From NCBI GenBank assembly GCA_947247005.1, contig OX365957.1:10326817-10390816 (forward strand): a DNA stretch of 64,000 nucleotides, in the 5' to 3' direction. Source of the DNA: Spisula solida. Lineage: Eukaryota; Mollusca; Bivalvia; Venerida; Mactridae. The notes under the pieces were generated by a model. The model saw nothing but the letters and a program-made list of their open reading frames with translations, was not told the DNA's origin and made no database searches. Position numbers and translations under genes: made by a program. This document shows, piece by piece, positions 34,044 to 46,090 of the stretch (the first letter of the stretch is position 1; each line of letters begins with the position of its first letter).

Positions 34044-34677
34044 ACAAGAGGGCCCAAAGGGCCCTAGGTCGCTCACCTGTCGAACTTGACCTAGATATTG
34101 TTGATATGATCATTGTGACCAAGTTTCATACAAATTAGGCCAAATTGTGACCTCTAGTGACTACACAAGGTTTTTCTATGATTTGACCTTTAGACCTATT
34201 TTTTCACCCCGGATGACCCAATATCGAACTTGACCTAGATTTTGTTTAGATGATCATTGTGACCAAGTTTCATAAAGATTAAGTCAAAAGTATGACCTCT
34301 AGTGACTACACAAGGTATTTCTATGATTTGACATAGTGACCTCGTTTTTGACCCCGGATGACCAAATATCGAACTTGACCTAGATTTTGTTCAGATGATC
34401 ATTGTGATAGAGTTTCATAAAGTTTAGACCAAAATTGTGACTTCTAGTGACTACACAAGGTTTTTCTATGATTTGACCTTGTGACCTAGTTTTTGACCCC
34501 GGATGACCCAATATCGAACTTGGCCTAGATTTTGTTGAGATAATAATTGTGACCAAGTTTTATAAAGATTAGGCTAAAATTGTGATCTCTAGTGTCTACA
34601 CAAGCCAATTGTTGACGGACGGACGAAGAGTGATCACAAAAGCTCACTCTGTCACTTTGTGACAGGTGAGCTAAAAA
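34044..34677 (+). mobile_element. Helentron-like element, four ~145-bp core units
   Basis: 5' end AACAAGAGGGCCCAAAGGGC (a short palindrome), then TCGCTCACC. GAACTTG(A/G)CCTAGAT recurs at 34083, 34226, 34371 and 34516 (about 144 bp). 3' end GGACGGACGAAGAGTGATCA and a hairpin AGCTCACTCTGTCACTTTGT...GGTGAGCT, then an A run. It is inserted in the left arm of the large inverted repeat, whose right arm preserves the empty site (GAGTAAAAAACACAACAAG). Confidence 0.85.
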
Positions 34678-34693
34678 CACAACAAGGTTGGTA

Positions 34694-36103
34694 TAGTTCG
34701 ATTTCGAGCATTGAGCCGTGACTGCACTTTTAATGTTTTAACCACTAATCGATATAGGTTGGTATATGTTTGAACAGTACGATAAGTAATACAATTAAGG
34801 CCAAATATTTCAAGTGTCTAGTTGGTCGTGACGGCAAAGCGCTTGATACTTTGTAAAATAACTTTTGTGCGATCAGGGCGAGTTCGAATCCCACCAAAAT
34901 AGTTTTTCATTTTTATTATATTTTTTTAATGCACACAACTTGTAAAATCCGTGTAATACTAGTATATGTGACCAACCCACATTTGTTACATGTATATTGT
35001 AGAACGTTTTGAAGGCTAATCAACTGAATATAGGCTGTCAGTATGCTCGAAATACACCAACGATCAAATTGAGTGAAAATGATAAATATGTTGAATCGAC
35101 ACCAGGTCCTTTCAATGGATAAATTAAAAATATAAACAAAATCTTTAACTATAGTTCAATTTTGAACTCTGAGCCATGACCTATCCGACTAGTCCATTTT
35201 GGCGGGTAGACTATCATTTATTACGCTCGGAGCGCATTTTTTAATGATATGATTCTTACAGACATCTAGTTATAACCAGATTACAGTTTAGTGCAGTCGG
35301 CAAGGTTCAGAATTTCTAACCCAGAAGTCGGTGGTTCGATTCCCTGATTCCCTCATTTTTTTTTAATTCGTTGTTTTATGTTATGTGAAGAGATTGTTAG
35401 TTAAAGATTTTGTTTAATTTTTAATTTATCCATTGAAAGGACCTGGTGTCGATTCAACATATTTATCATTTTCACTCATTTCGATCGTTGGTGTATTTCG
35501 AGCATACTGACAGCCTATATTCAGTTGATTAGCCTTCAAAACGTTCTACAATATACATGTAACAAATGTGGTTTGTCACATATACTAGTATTACACGGAT
35601 TTTACAAGTTGTGTGCATTAAAAAAAAATATAATAAAAATGAAAAACTATTTTGGTTGGATTCGAACTCGCCTTGATCGCACAAAAGTTATTTTACAAAG
35701 TATCAAGCGCTTTGCCGTCACGACCAACCAGACACTTGAAATATTTAGCCTTAATTGTATTACTTATCGTACTGTTCAAACATATACCAACCTATATCGA
35801 TTAGTGGTTAAAACATTAAAAGTGCAGTCACGGCTCAATGCTCGAAATCGAACTATAACAATCTCTTCACATAACATAAAACAACGAATTAAAAAAAATG
35901 AGCGAATCAGGGAATCGAACCACTGACTTCTGGGTTAGAAATTCTGAACCTTGCCGACTGCACTAAACTGTAATCTGGTTATAGCTAGATGTCTGTAAGA
36001 ATCATATCATTAAAAAAATGCGCTCCGAGCGTAATAAATGATAGTCTACCCGCCAAAATGGACTAGTCGGATAGGTCATGGCTCAGAGTTCAAAATTGAA
36101 CTA
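34694..36103 (+). mobile_element. Outer tRNA-module MITE (704 bp without its insert)
   Basis: It is flanked by TA (34692-34693, 36104-36105) and begins TAGTTCGATTTCGAGCATTG, ending GAGTTCAAAATTGAACTA. Removing the inner copy and one TA leaves 458 + 246 = 704 bp, exactly the length of the inner copy. The left part holds a plus-strand tRNA-like module (34822-34900, GAGTTCGAATCCCACC then T run); the right part holds the second module on the minus strand (35905-35968). Confidence 0.9.
35152..35855 (-). mobile_element. Inner copy of the same MITE, inserted inverted at TA
   Basis: A reverse-complement copy of the outer element, 704 bp, nearly identical. Left junction ATCTTTAAC-TA-TAGTTC and right junction GAACTA-TA-ACAATCTC show TA duplicated. 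The uninterrupted site (CTTTAACTAACAATCTC) can be read in the inner copy itself. Both modules are present: B at 35283-35352 (GGTTCGATTCCC then T run) and A on the minus strand near 35650-35735. Confidence 0.92.
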
Positions 36104-36220
36104 TAGAATAATGTAAAATACAAGGCTTATATATAAAAACATAATAACAAGTTGTACATTTTTATTATAACGATTAACTTTCGTATCGTTCGCATACACT
36201 TTATTGCCAAATGTTTCCCC

Positions 36221-36801
36221 ATATCCTTTCCGCTACCATAGCGTACTAATGCAGACTCGCCGGGATGGCCATTTTGACCTTTCGTAGTTTTCGACCTAAA
36301 TGCCCAAATTCGTGAATTTTGCTGTCATTGGTTCACATGCATCCCCGACTAAAGGATATTACGGGCCCAGGGTCGTGCACAGGTTATTGGGCCCGCTGGA
36401 CCCCTTTAAAGAGGGCCTTGAACGTAGATTTTACAAAACTGAAATTACTGGTCCTACCAACCATTGCGGTACGATTCCCTGTGAAGTTGCATTAACATTT
36501 AGCGCCAAAAAGTTTTTATTTTTCTATAGAAGGGATATAAGGCTAGACAAAGGGGTCGGCATCAATGCCCTAAAGGGGCCAAAAAGTAGGCCTGTCAAGC
36601 TTAAAAAAAAATTCCGGTGACCTTTAGTCGAAATGATGACAATTTTTCCTACTTTCGGTTTGGGGCATGTGTGTAGCATCCGGATGTATCGAGTTTTTAT
36701 CAGTGCTGCAAGTCAATAGTGTCTCAGGGACGGGGTATAGGGACCATATGAATTTCTTATAGCCCCCCCCAAAAAAAAATTCGTGGTAGCGGAAAGGATA
36801 T
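36221..36801. mobile_element. 581-bp MITE with perfect 18-bp TIR
   Basis: Perfect inverted ends ATATCCTTTCCGCTACCA at 36221-36238 and 36784-36801. The right arm of the large inverted repeat shows the pre-insertion sequence, so this too is a nested insertion. The TIR includes or abuts a TA that could be the target duplication. The interior is relatively GC-rich (GGGCCCAGG, GGGCCCGCTGGACC). The 106-codon frame inside has no recognised domain. Confidence 0.88.
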
Positions 36802-36915
36802 TATCTAAAATCAATGAACATCGATTGACTTTTGTGAGAAAAATATACACCGACTACTTTTACGCATCATTTACATCGTGATCGGACACGTTTCAGTTTA
36901 ATAATTGTACATGCT

Positions 36916-38441
36916 TTGTAGTCTCATTACTGTATGTTTACTGATAATTTTGAAAAATAATTTGTATGTTTATTGTGAGAGAGATGTATGTTTATTGTGA
37001 TTGAAATGCAGTGATTAGCGTTGTTTTTTTAGGACTCTTCAGTGTAGTTCAGTAAATTATTTGGTCAAATACTACCTAAATATTGTACCTAATCATTTTC
37101 ATAACGAAATTTACATTTATGTATCGATTGTGAAACCGTAAACAACACACCCAAGATTACTTTTATTGAGCCGTGTTAAAAAACTATCTAGATGTGCCAA
37201 TTATCCATAGCTATGGCTTAGAAGAATAAGGTCGTATCTACAAAAAGCCATTCTGAGAAAACAGGAAACACTTTTTCTGAAACTGACTAATCTTTGCTGA
37301 AGGAATAACAAGTATTTTTAACTTCGGTCTGGTTAACATGACCAGTACCATGTTTCACAAAAATAGGTTCATAAGATGCGCCAAGTGGTGCAGATTTCGA
37401 CAAGGGTCTTATAAGGTCGTTATTGTTGTAAGCCAGCGATATTTACTTCACTTTTAACATTTATTTAATTAATCGTTTATGCTGTGAGAATGTCATTTGA
37501 TGGCATTGACCAGTATCGGTTTTGTGTGTAATGTATATGGTATTCCATAATTTCTGTCCCCATTACAACCGAATGTCATAACTTAATGCTTGATCACACC
37601 TGACAATTTCATTTATCAATGGAAAGCCTTACATTTCAAAGTTTTATTGAATATATAGCATTTTTTTTCGATAAAAGTCAAAGTGACGTCCATATTGAAT
37701 TTGTTTCCAATGTCCAATTATATAGCTTGTAATCTATTGCAGTTTTAAAGTGTTTAGAAACAAAAAAAATATATCGATTGGAAAGTCATCCATTTGTGAT
37801 AATAATAACCTAAAAACCTACGAGAGCTACGGTTGCTTTGGTTACCAGTTGCTAGGCGACGAAACTTTAACACAAACCATAGTTTCTGGCTTTTTACGAA
37901 GTAAAGAGGCGGCTGGTTTTTAATTGTTTTCTTTCTAGATTATTCTTTTAAATCAATCCATTGCTTAAGGTGACTAAGTGTAGACTCTACATTTCTACTG
38001 GTGAATTTAAAACGATCATTTGAAAAGAATGATAGTCATATAAGAGAAAACGCTATGTTTATGTCAGGTAGAAACGTGTAACCATAGTATACGTTTAGTT
38101 TCAGAATTGTAATGCAAAATCTTGATTTTCGATTTGAGCTTTTCATGGACTTCAGTGTAATGTGTAATGCAGGTATCGAAGTTTTCTGTTGAAAATGTGC
38201 AGTATAAGCACTTGAATTTCGTGCGTTATACCTGAAAGTTTGGCTCAAATCGCGATAAAAAGTTGCAATATGTCGTACATATTAAATTTTAATAATCGCA
38301 ATAGTAAACAAACATAATCAATGCAATAAACATACATTAACGGCACCACATTGCCGGTTTTTTTTACTTCTATGGCAATAAAAACACAGTTTGAAAATAT
38401 TTGGAAACACGCACATTATATGTTAATGTTATATATGTTAT
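36916..38441. other. Central loop of the large inverted repeat, no gene seen
   Basis: About 1.5 kb of AT-rich unique sequence between the two ~300-bp arms. No transposase or other domain was recognised in any frame. Confidence 0.5.
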
Positions 38442-38743
38442 GATATGTACACTTATTGAAATGAAACGTACCCAATCACCATGTAAATGATGTTTAGAAG
38501 TAGCCGGTGTACATTTTTCTCACAAAAAGTCAAACGATGTTCAGTGATTTTATGTAACATGAGCAAAGATTTCGGAATAAAGTGTATGCGAACAGAAGGA
38601 AAGTTAATCGTTATAATAAATGTGTACAACTTGTCATTATGGGTTCGTATATAAGCTTAGTATTTCAAATTATTCAACCAATCTTGTTGTGTTTTTTACT
38701 CCAACCATCTAAATCCAATATCCTACTTTACATACAGTCGTTC
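38442..38743. repeat. Right arm of the ~300-bp inverted repeat (intact)
   Basis: It is uninterrupted and pairs with left-arm pieces between 33990 and 36915 (for example TGTACATTTTTCTCACAAAA, GTTCAGTGATTT, AACTTTCC... and CTCCAACCATCTAAATCCAA). It serves as an internal reference for the insertion sites in the left arm. Confidence 0.8.
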
Positions 38744-39742
38744 CTTTGATCTTCACAGATCTATTCCATAGATCTACTACATTAAACAACAAACACTTCA
38801 TAACTTATTATATAGTATAATTGTAGTTAGCACTTGGGCAAGCTAGCTCACTTTCTAATATTAATACATTCATCATCATATCAACATCAGTTCATCTCAT
38901 ATATATGCATAAACATTAATACCAACATCATCTCATATACATAAAGTACATGTAACAAATTTATTGCACATAACACGCATCTTTCCCCATTTTATGAACT
39001 AAAAATTATACGTCTTGTAAGCTCTAAGTGACCACATACCTTCAATCACTGCGCACGACAACTCGTGCGCTATGGTTACCAACATAACAAATCCTGATTG
39101 GTGCAATCAGAAGATCTTAAACAATCACAGGAAAGCATTTTCCGTCTATACGTTTATACGCTGTGAGTTAGGGAAGATGTACATCTTGTGAAGTGTACAT
39201 CTTCGACTTATACACCATGACTTACCGTGTAGATGCACCTTTACTAACCCGCGCCCGTGCACATATATACCTCCACGTGCTGAAAAGTATTTAAATTAGA
39301 AAATAGATGTGTACGTAAAGGTTTAACAGTGGCGGAAAAGTGGATTAGCTACCTTGTTACAACAGCAGTCGTGCATTTTAACAGTGTCCTTGAAAATAAA
39401 AATACGGTCACGAAGTCATAAAGATGTACAGTCCAAGCTGTTATAGACCACCCACAAAACCTGTCTACAAAAACCACTTATTTATCTACCATCAAATTAT
39501 TCTCAATTGAATTTAACCTGTTAACAAAAACGACCTGCAAACAGAAAGCACTGTTTTGTTGTTCCCGATGGTGGTTTTTATAGACAGATTTGACTGTATC
39601 TGGTTAAATCACCAAATTAAAGTTTATTTCTAGACATTTGTCTGTTCAACTGACTGTACATTTACCCCTTCCCAATATTTCGACTCTTTCATACAGCAGG
39701 GTAAAATGGAACATGGTCGGTTACTCTTGCTCAGGGGCATTA

Positions 39743-39815
39743 GGCAGTGACACATACGGGAATCGAACCCGGGACTTTTCGATCTCAAACCTAGGTCACC
39801 ATCCCAACTTGCTGT
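39743..39815 (-). other. tRNA-like module, minus strand
   Basis: On the minus strand GTTGGGATGGTGACCTAGG, then GTCCCGGGTTCGATTCCCGT: a strong B-box/T-arm with self-complementary CCGGG...CCCG. The A-box part is weaker and no complete cloverleaf was found. It is probably a tRNA-derived repeat. Confidence 0.5.
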
Positions 39816-40299
39816 TTCTCTTGGGGTACTTGTAGACATGTTTGACTGTATACATAAATCGCACAAAACATAAATTCCGGTGGCAACTGTCACACTTGTA
39901 TATCTTCACAAAAACATAAAACTATTCATTTAACGCCATTATCCATGTACAGTCAGGACATAATTTTGTATATATTTTGTGCACTTGCTATTACGATGTA
40001 ATCTGTGCTAAAAAAGTAAAGGTTATGGTTTTGTTATAACTGCAATACAATCATATGTTTAATTCTTAGTTACAAAATATGCAATTAAACTAGAATTATC
40101 ACCGTCGTGACCAGGGCCCCATGGTAGCATGCCAGAAGAGAAGCGGGTGGGGAGAAAAGTATAGAAGTATAGTGGGGTTGCATACTTATCAGTGCTATTA
40201 CATGTAGTTGCAATTTTCTGTACTAAGACACCATTATAAACAACAAGCAAATGTTCAATTTCCAAAATAGAAACCATGATGAACTTTGACTTTTATTAA

Positions 40300-41110
40300 G
40301 AACTTATTTTTTGATATACTAAGTGTGCACACTTAATTCAATTTAATAATGACATTGGTTTCATTGACATTGCCCTGTTCCTACATTATCCTGATTGGTC
40401 AATATTGATTGCAAGATGGAAAAACACAAACACACCTACATAAATATGTTTGTTTTGTGTGCAAGTGTTTAAAGGAATTAGTCAAAATTTACTAAATCTA
40501 GAGTCGTTGCCCTTTGCTACAACTGTGGGTATTGATTTTTGCTCCACAAACAACATGCACTTATTGTAGTAGTCAGTACCAGAGTAAGTTTCATTTGAAT
40601 ATCTTGTACGGTTTTTGAACTATGGACAATGTTAACGTTTTTGAAGCTGAAAAAGGGGCGTTAGTCAACATTTATCAAAGCTAGTTGTTGCCCTTTACTT
40701 CAAATATGTGTATTATCACTGGCAATAAGTACAGCAAGTTTCATACGAATATCTATTGTGGTTTTGAAGTTATGAAGAAAATAACATGAAAAATGAGGAA
40801 AATTGGAATTTAACAAAGCGCAATAATTCTTAAAATAATGTAGCTAGAGTTATGTAACTTGTCATAAATTAGCGTACTGTTGTTGTGAGCTTAGGTTGAA
40901 AGTTTGAAGTTAATATATTTAATGGTTTGCAAGTTATTAATAAAATAAGCAGAAAAATGAGGAAAATTTGAATTTTACAAAGGGTCATAATTCTTCCGAT
41001 ATTGTAGCTAGAGTTATGTAACTTGCCATATAATAGCGCACTGGTAATGTGAGCTTATGTTTAAAGTTTGCAGTTGATACCTATAATGGTTTGCAAGATA
41101 TTGATATTGC
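40300..41110. repeat. Degenerate ~160-180-bp direct repeats
   Basis: Recurring blocks: GTTGCCCTTT(G/A)CT at 40506 and 40687; GTAGCTAGAGTTATGTAACT at 40840 and 41004 with ATGGTTTGCAAG following each. They look like a decayed core array of a Helentron-like element with no defined ends. Confidence 0.6.
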
Positions 41111-41565
41111 AAGATCCAGAAACCAATAACATTCCCTGTATGTATTTATTTCACCATTCTTGTTTTACATGCTCTTCTGAAAATATTTTCACTTAAGCTT
41201 ACTGTCTGTTTGTTTATATAATATTGAATTGCTATAAGCATATGTATGTATGTTTTAATGCTGTAAACATTTTGTATTGTATTGTATTGTATTGAATAAC
41301 ACAGCTTTTAAACGTTCTTATAATGCTTGGATGTTTTATGAATTATTCTTAGACGGGGCTTAATTAAGCTTGAATCGTAAAGACAGCATAATTAAAAATA
41401 ATTTGTTTCAATTGTTAAGCCATTAAACATTATTGGCATGAAAACCAAATTAGTATAGTCCGTTTAACAAACAATTAATTCTCAGGACCAGACCTATTCT
41501 GTATTTTGCCATTGTTTTTAAGTACAAAATGTTTTTGTCTTTTCCTTATCATGTTATATATAAAG

Positions 41566-41798
41566 TTATCACATAACCCGGGGTCCAGCAGTGCCGTGAA
41601 GCCATGCCGTAAATATCGTTCGGCACTCACAGAGTGTGTAACAATATTTTAATGAGCCTGACGTGACGTTAGCCAATCGTTAGCTTTGATCAGCCCACAA
41701 CGTCAGGATAATACTAACGTCGTCAAGGCGTCGCGCTTATTGTCACGCTAACACATATGCAGAATACATTATCAGCGTTCTATAAGGTTATGTGATAA
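41566..41798. mobile_element. 233-bp MITE candidate, perfect 13-bp TIR
   Basis: Inverted ends TTATCACATAACC (41566-41578) and GGTTATGTGATAA (41786-41798). The interior is more GC-rich than its surroundings. No target duplication was identified with confidence. Confidence 0.65.
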
Positions 41799-41818
41799 AT
41801 ACAATCGTACATTCGAGT

Positions 41819-42060
41819 CATTACATACGATTTTATTAAACTCGTCGACAAAAACATTATGACACAAGGCTTTCCACTCGTTTAATGAAACTCGAATGCT
41901 CATTACATACGATTTTATTAAACTCGTCGACAAAAACATTATGACACAAGGCTTTCCACTCGTTTAATGAAACTCGAATGCTCATTACATACGATTTTAT
42001 TAAACTCGTCGACAAAAACATTATGACACAAGGCTTTCCACTCGTTTAATGAAACTCGTA
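41819..42060. repeat. Three tandem copies of an 82-bp unit
   Basis: Units start at about 41819, 41901 and 41983 and are almost identical: TCATTACATACGATTTTATT, AAACTCGTCGACAAAAACAT, TATGACACAAGGCTTTCCAC, TCGTTTAATGAAACTCG. The last unit ends TCGTATGTAATGAGC, the reverse complement of the unit start, so the block is bounded by an inverted repeat. Confidence 0.9.
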
Positions 42061-42379
42061 TGTAATGAGCACTAATGCAAGATCCTCTATACCAAACGTC
42101 TCCAAATGAGCATGTTGAAAACTTATTTGACGGTCAAAATATTAAGCAGGATTATACAATTTACACATACTCGCTGAAACCTTTGTTCGGGTAAATTGAC
42201 ACTTGAAAGTAGGAAGGTAGCTGTTTCGTTTAATTTTTCCTTGTTCATTATTTATGTTTGAACTTTATTTATGTTTGAACTTTTGAATTGTTATCTGCGT
42301 GTGTTTCTGTGCGTTAAGTGGGACAGAGAAGGCAGCACTAAACATTCAAACATACAAGGTACAATGCCCAACACACAAC

Positions 42380-42780
42380 CGAACAAGAAAATGATCCACC
42401 CACGTCCCAGCTGTCATACAGCTGAATGAACTAGTTTCAGCAATCAAAAAGCTGAATGCCAATGCTGAATGACCTAGTTTCAACAGTAAAACGGCTGACA
42501 TACCTAGATTTAGCTATATAAAGTCCTAAAAATGTAAAGAATTACAGTATTAAAAATCTAAATGCCATGGTTTCAGCTGAACGACCTAATTTCAGCAATA
42601 AAAAGGCTGAAAGCCACAGCCGGATGACCTAGTTTCAGCCAGTTTAATGCCTAAGCCCAGCGCAACAGCTGAGCGACCTACCTCCGGTAAGCTGTATGAC
42701 TCCAGCCGAATGATACACTTTAAACTATTAGTATGCCCAAGTTTAATAACCACGTTTCACCTAGTTTTAGCTATCTGAAG
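42380..42780. repeat. Dispersed GCTGAA...CTAGTTTCAGC repeat
   Basis: Degenerate repeats of CAGCTGAATGA(A/C)CTAGTTTCAGC. The inverse word (CAGCTGAAACTAGGT) forms the tandem repeat at 45.95 kb and recurs at 48.65 kb. No open frame is supported. Confidence 0.6.
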
Positions 42781-42885
42781 TTTTATAAAGTGAATGATAA
42801 ATCCCTGCAACCACACAAATAACTTATTGTTGGTATTAAACATAAATAATATAAATAATTCGATAGTGGATGATAGAGCGCAAGG

Positions 42886-43200
42886 AAATGAAACAAGAGG
42901 ACAATGATGGCCCTAGATTGCTGACCTGGGTATCATGTCTACACATGTACAGGCCCCATTATTTCTTAACAAATCAACAAAGAAATTAGGAATTTGTTAG
43001 AGGGTCAGCCAAGGAACATTTCTGGCGAATTATATTAAAATCAGGCCAGCAGTTTCTGAAATGAAGATTTTCTATTGATTCATATAGTGGAAAGTAGCCC
43101 CTGACGGCTATGTTTTTTAGGAAATCAACATGAAAGTTAGGAATTGGGTAAAGGACACCAAATAAACATATCTGCGAAATTATTTTGAAATCGGGCCGGC
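42886..43200 (+). mobile_element. 5' part of a Helentron-like element
   Basis: It begins AACAAGAGGACAATGATGGC CCTAGATTGCTGACCTGG, the same kind of 5' end as the element at 34.04 kb, followed by two related blocks (AAATTAGGAATTTGTTAGAG, GAAAGTTAGGAATTGGGTAA). It fades out near 43.2 kb with no 3' hairpin. Confidence 0.65.
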
Positions 43201-43648
43201 ATAGGGTTTGAATAGCGCGAACGAATCAGATAGGGGACAAATAGTGAATGCGAAGAAAAAACCCTAGCTCCTTAGATTGGCCCCGGTCAAAATGACGAAT
43301 ACTGAGGGATTATCACATAGTGTTGACCATTAAGATTGATATACGGAATTGGAGCTAAATTAATGAAAACAATTGTTTGCACTTTTTGGGGGATAAACAA
43401 TGCTGCTTTGTGTATGCTTACACACTATAAATGTTACATATGCCGTATTTATTTATGACTTTTGTTCTAAATAAGAAAGTATTATGTTGTAAGTATGACT
43501 CAACCGAGTTTAAGCGCAAATCAACCGGACTCCAAATAACTGATTTTGATTAGACTGCAAAAAGAGGCAACTACTGCGTTGAGTTTGCTCTTTTAGACAA
43601 TGATGGCGGCGCCCGTGTCCTACGTGAGAAATGCCTGTTTCCATTGGG

Positions 43649-45560
43649 TTTTTGCTCACCTGAGCACTTTGTGCTCAAGGGGAGAAATTGTGATCGCCCT
43701 GCGTGCGTCATCCGCCGGTCGTACGTCGTCAACCATAATTATTCACTCAAACAAGTTCTCCTCCTAAACCAAAAGACAAATTTCCACAAAACTTCACAGC
43801 AATGTTCCTTTGGTTGTCCTCTTTCGATATTGTTCAAATGGTATCGGTTCATAATTAGGTCACAGGAGCTGAAGAGGTTTTAAAAAAGAGAAAACTCTTC
43901 TCCTCTGAAACTACTAGGCCTGCAGCTTTGATATTTTGCATGTAAAATCATCATGTGGTTCTTAACCTAATTGTTAAAACTACGGTCATGTAGTTAAAAC
44001 TGGCCCACCCGATGGATCACTTGTTTACTATATAGCGTTATGTTACGGTGACCATTTAAAAAATCATCTTCTCTGAAACCAAAAGGCCTACATCCTTGAT
44101 ATTTTGCATGTAAAATTATCCTGCAATCCTCTACCAAAGTTGTTAAAATTATGACCATGGGTCAAAACTATCCCGGCCCGAGGGGTCACTTGTTTGCTAT
44201 AGAGTTATATAGTTAAAACTACCAGAATTGTTCAAACTATTTCCTGGCGTCAGTTGTTGTCGAGCGAGACTTAGTCGCCACTTTTGAAGTATGCGCGTGT
44301 GTGCGTTCGTCCGTCCGATTTTGTCCGGACCATTACTTTGTCATGTTTTGACCACTCTTGCTTAAAGGGCATGAATGTTCCATTAGGCGGAGTGTCATGC
44401 CCAAACTACAGGTTCCTATCTCAAAGATCAAGGTCACAATTGGAGGTCAAAGGTCAAATGGAAGCTTGTCAGGACCACAACTTTGCCATACAGTGTCCAA
44501 TCTTTCTTATATTTGGCATGAATGTTATCTTCCATGAGGCGGAGTGTCATGCCCAAACCCCATGTTCCTATCTCAAAGATCAATATCACAGTTGGAGGTC
44601 AAAGGTCAAATTGAAACTTGTCCGGACCATTACTTAGTCTTAATTGACCAATCGTTCTTATATTTGGCGTGGATGTTAACCTCCATGAGGCGGGGTGTCA
44701 TGCCCAACCCCCAGGTTCCTATCTCAAAGGGCAAGGTCACAGAGGTCAAAGGTAAAGTTTTTCCAGACCATTTCTTTGTCATGAATTGATCAATCTTGCT
44801 TATATTTGGTATGAATGTTAACCTCCTTGAGACAGAGTGAGATGCTCCTCATGCATTAATCAATATTGCTTATAATTGCCATGAATGTACCTACTATTAA
44901 TCGGAGTGTCATGAGCAACCCCATGTTCCTCTCTCAAAGGTCAATGTCAGTGTTTGAGGTCAAAGGTCCAATTGAAGTTTGTACGGATCATTTTTCTTTA
45001 TGCATGGTGGGATTAAATATGACTTGGCACATTTAAGTTGGTGTTTCTTTAACGTTCGCCGAGGCTCGACATAATTTGCCGAGGGCATTAATTTCTAGTT
45101 TGCTATAGTTATATCGCAAAAACTTTGACAATATTCTCCTCTGAAACCACTTGGTCTACTGCTTTGATCTTTTGCATGTAACATCATCATGTGGTACTAA
45201 AATTGTTCAAAGATAAACCTGGGGTAAAACTGACTTTGCCTCAGGTGTCACTTGTTTCCCCAATGTATCAGTGGTAAATTAAAAAATAATCTTCTTCTCT
45301 AAAAGTACTGGTTGGATTTCATAATAAATTGGTAATAAATTTATGATAATGTTCCTCGAGTCTTATATAAAATTAGTTAAAATAATTTTAACTAAATTAA
45401 TTTTAATCCTTGTAGAACTCTGAGCTATGCCAACCGATTTGAAAATCCTATAAATATCATAAATAATCTAGCCAGATTACTCAATAATTTTACAGAACTA
45501 GTTATTAGGTGACTTTCTTACAAAATATTCCTCAAGATTCGTGAACAAACATGGCCGCTA
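43649..45560 (-). mobile_element. Helentron-like element, minus orientation, itself interrupted
   Basis: The left end has the 3'-type hairpin in reverse (GCTCACCTGAGCACTTTGTGCTCAAGG) followed by TGTGATCGCCCTGCGTGCGT. Core repeats share TTCTCCTCTGAAACCACTAG-like text, TTTTGCATGTAAAATCATCA and GGTCACTTGTTT blocks at about 43.9, 44.08 and 45.14 kb. The core is interrupted between 44.24 and 45.09 kb by another element. Confidence 0.65.
44245..45095 (+). mobile_element. Second ~160-bp-core element nested in the first
   Basis: The ends resemble short inverted repeats (TTGTCGAGCGAG near 44255, GAGGCTCGACATA near 45060). The core has about four to five units with landmarks GGCGGAGTGTCATGCCCAAA, GTTCCTATCTCAAAGATCAA and GGAGGTCAAAGGTCAAAT. 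Text of the host element resumes at 45.1 kb (TTTGCTATAGTTATA). Confidence 0.65.
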
Positions 45561-45949
45561 GTGGGAGGGACTGGTTTTTCTCTGTATATCTATAATAACA
45601 TCTTTTTATCTGAAAGTACAAATTGGATTTCATTACAAAGTGGTAACAATTTTCCATGAGTAGTCCTTTTTAAAAATAGATAAATTAATTGAAATCCATA
45701 AAGAAATCTGGTTACCATGGCAACCGAAATCAATGTCCAGTTTGAATATGAAACAATGTGCTCAGGTAAGCGATATAGGACCATCTTGGCCATTTGTTTT
45801 CTTACCCAATGACGCTGTCAGATACAATTGCAACACAACCTCACTGTTACCTGGTTTAGTTTTGGTGATAGAAGCAGCAAGAGACAGAAGCTGAAACTCA
45901 AGTTAGGTTGTGTTAAGAGTTTTTTAATCTTAAACTTGTTAGATTCTTT

Positions 45950-46090
45950 TTCAGCTGAAACTAGGTATTCTGGTATTTTTACAGCTGAAACTAGGTCCAG
46001 CATTTTTACAGCTGAAACTAGGTCCAGCATTTTTACAGCTGAAACTAGGTCCAGCATTTTTACAGCTGAAACTAGGTCCAGCATTTTTAC
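45950..46090. repeat. 27-28-bp tandem repeat, five units
   Basis: The unit TTTTACAGCTGAAACTAGGTCCAGCA repeats five times. On the minus strand it reads VSAVKMLDL repeated inside a 134-codon open frame (45818-46222) that otherwise has no recognised domain. I do not accept that frame as a gene. Confidence 0.88.

Larger units (their letters stand above)
33002..39241. mobile_element. 6.2-kb inverted-repeat element with nested insertions
   Basis: Outermost perfect 21-bp inverted repeats (33002-33022 and 39221-39241; AGGTGCATCTACACGGTAAG), with related GC-rich text outside both. Further in, ~300-bp arms pair: left arm pieces 33990-34043, 34678-34693, 36106-36220 and 36802-36915 against right arm 38442-38743. 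The left arm was split by a Helentron-like element, two MITE copies and another MITE. No transposase is visible. Whether the outer and inner repeats belong to one element is inference. Confidence 0.6.

Noticed and set aside
35525..35926. 133-codon plus-strand frame
   Set aside because: It spans the junction of the inner and outer MITE copies and reads through their tRNA-like modules.
36300..36620. 106-codon plus-strand frame
   Set aside because: It lies wholly inside a MITE with perfect 18-bp ends; no domain recognised.
43604..43730. Possible gene start ATGATGGCGGCGCCCGTG
   Set aside because: The frame runs straight into the hairpin end of a Helentron-like element and no splice donor or family was seen.
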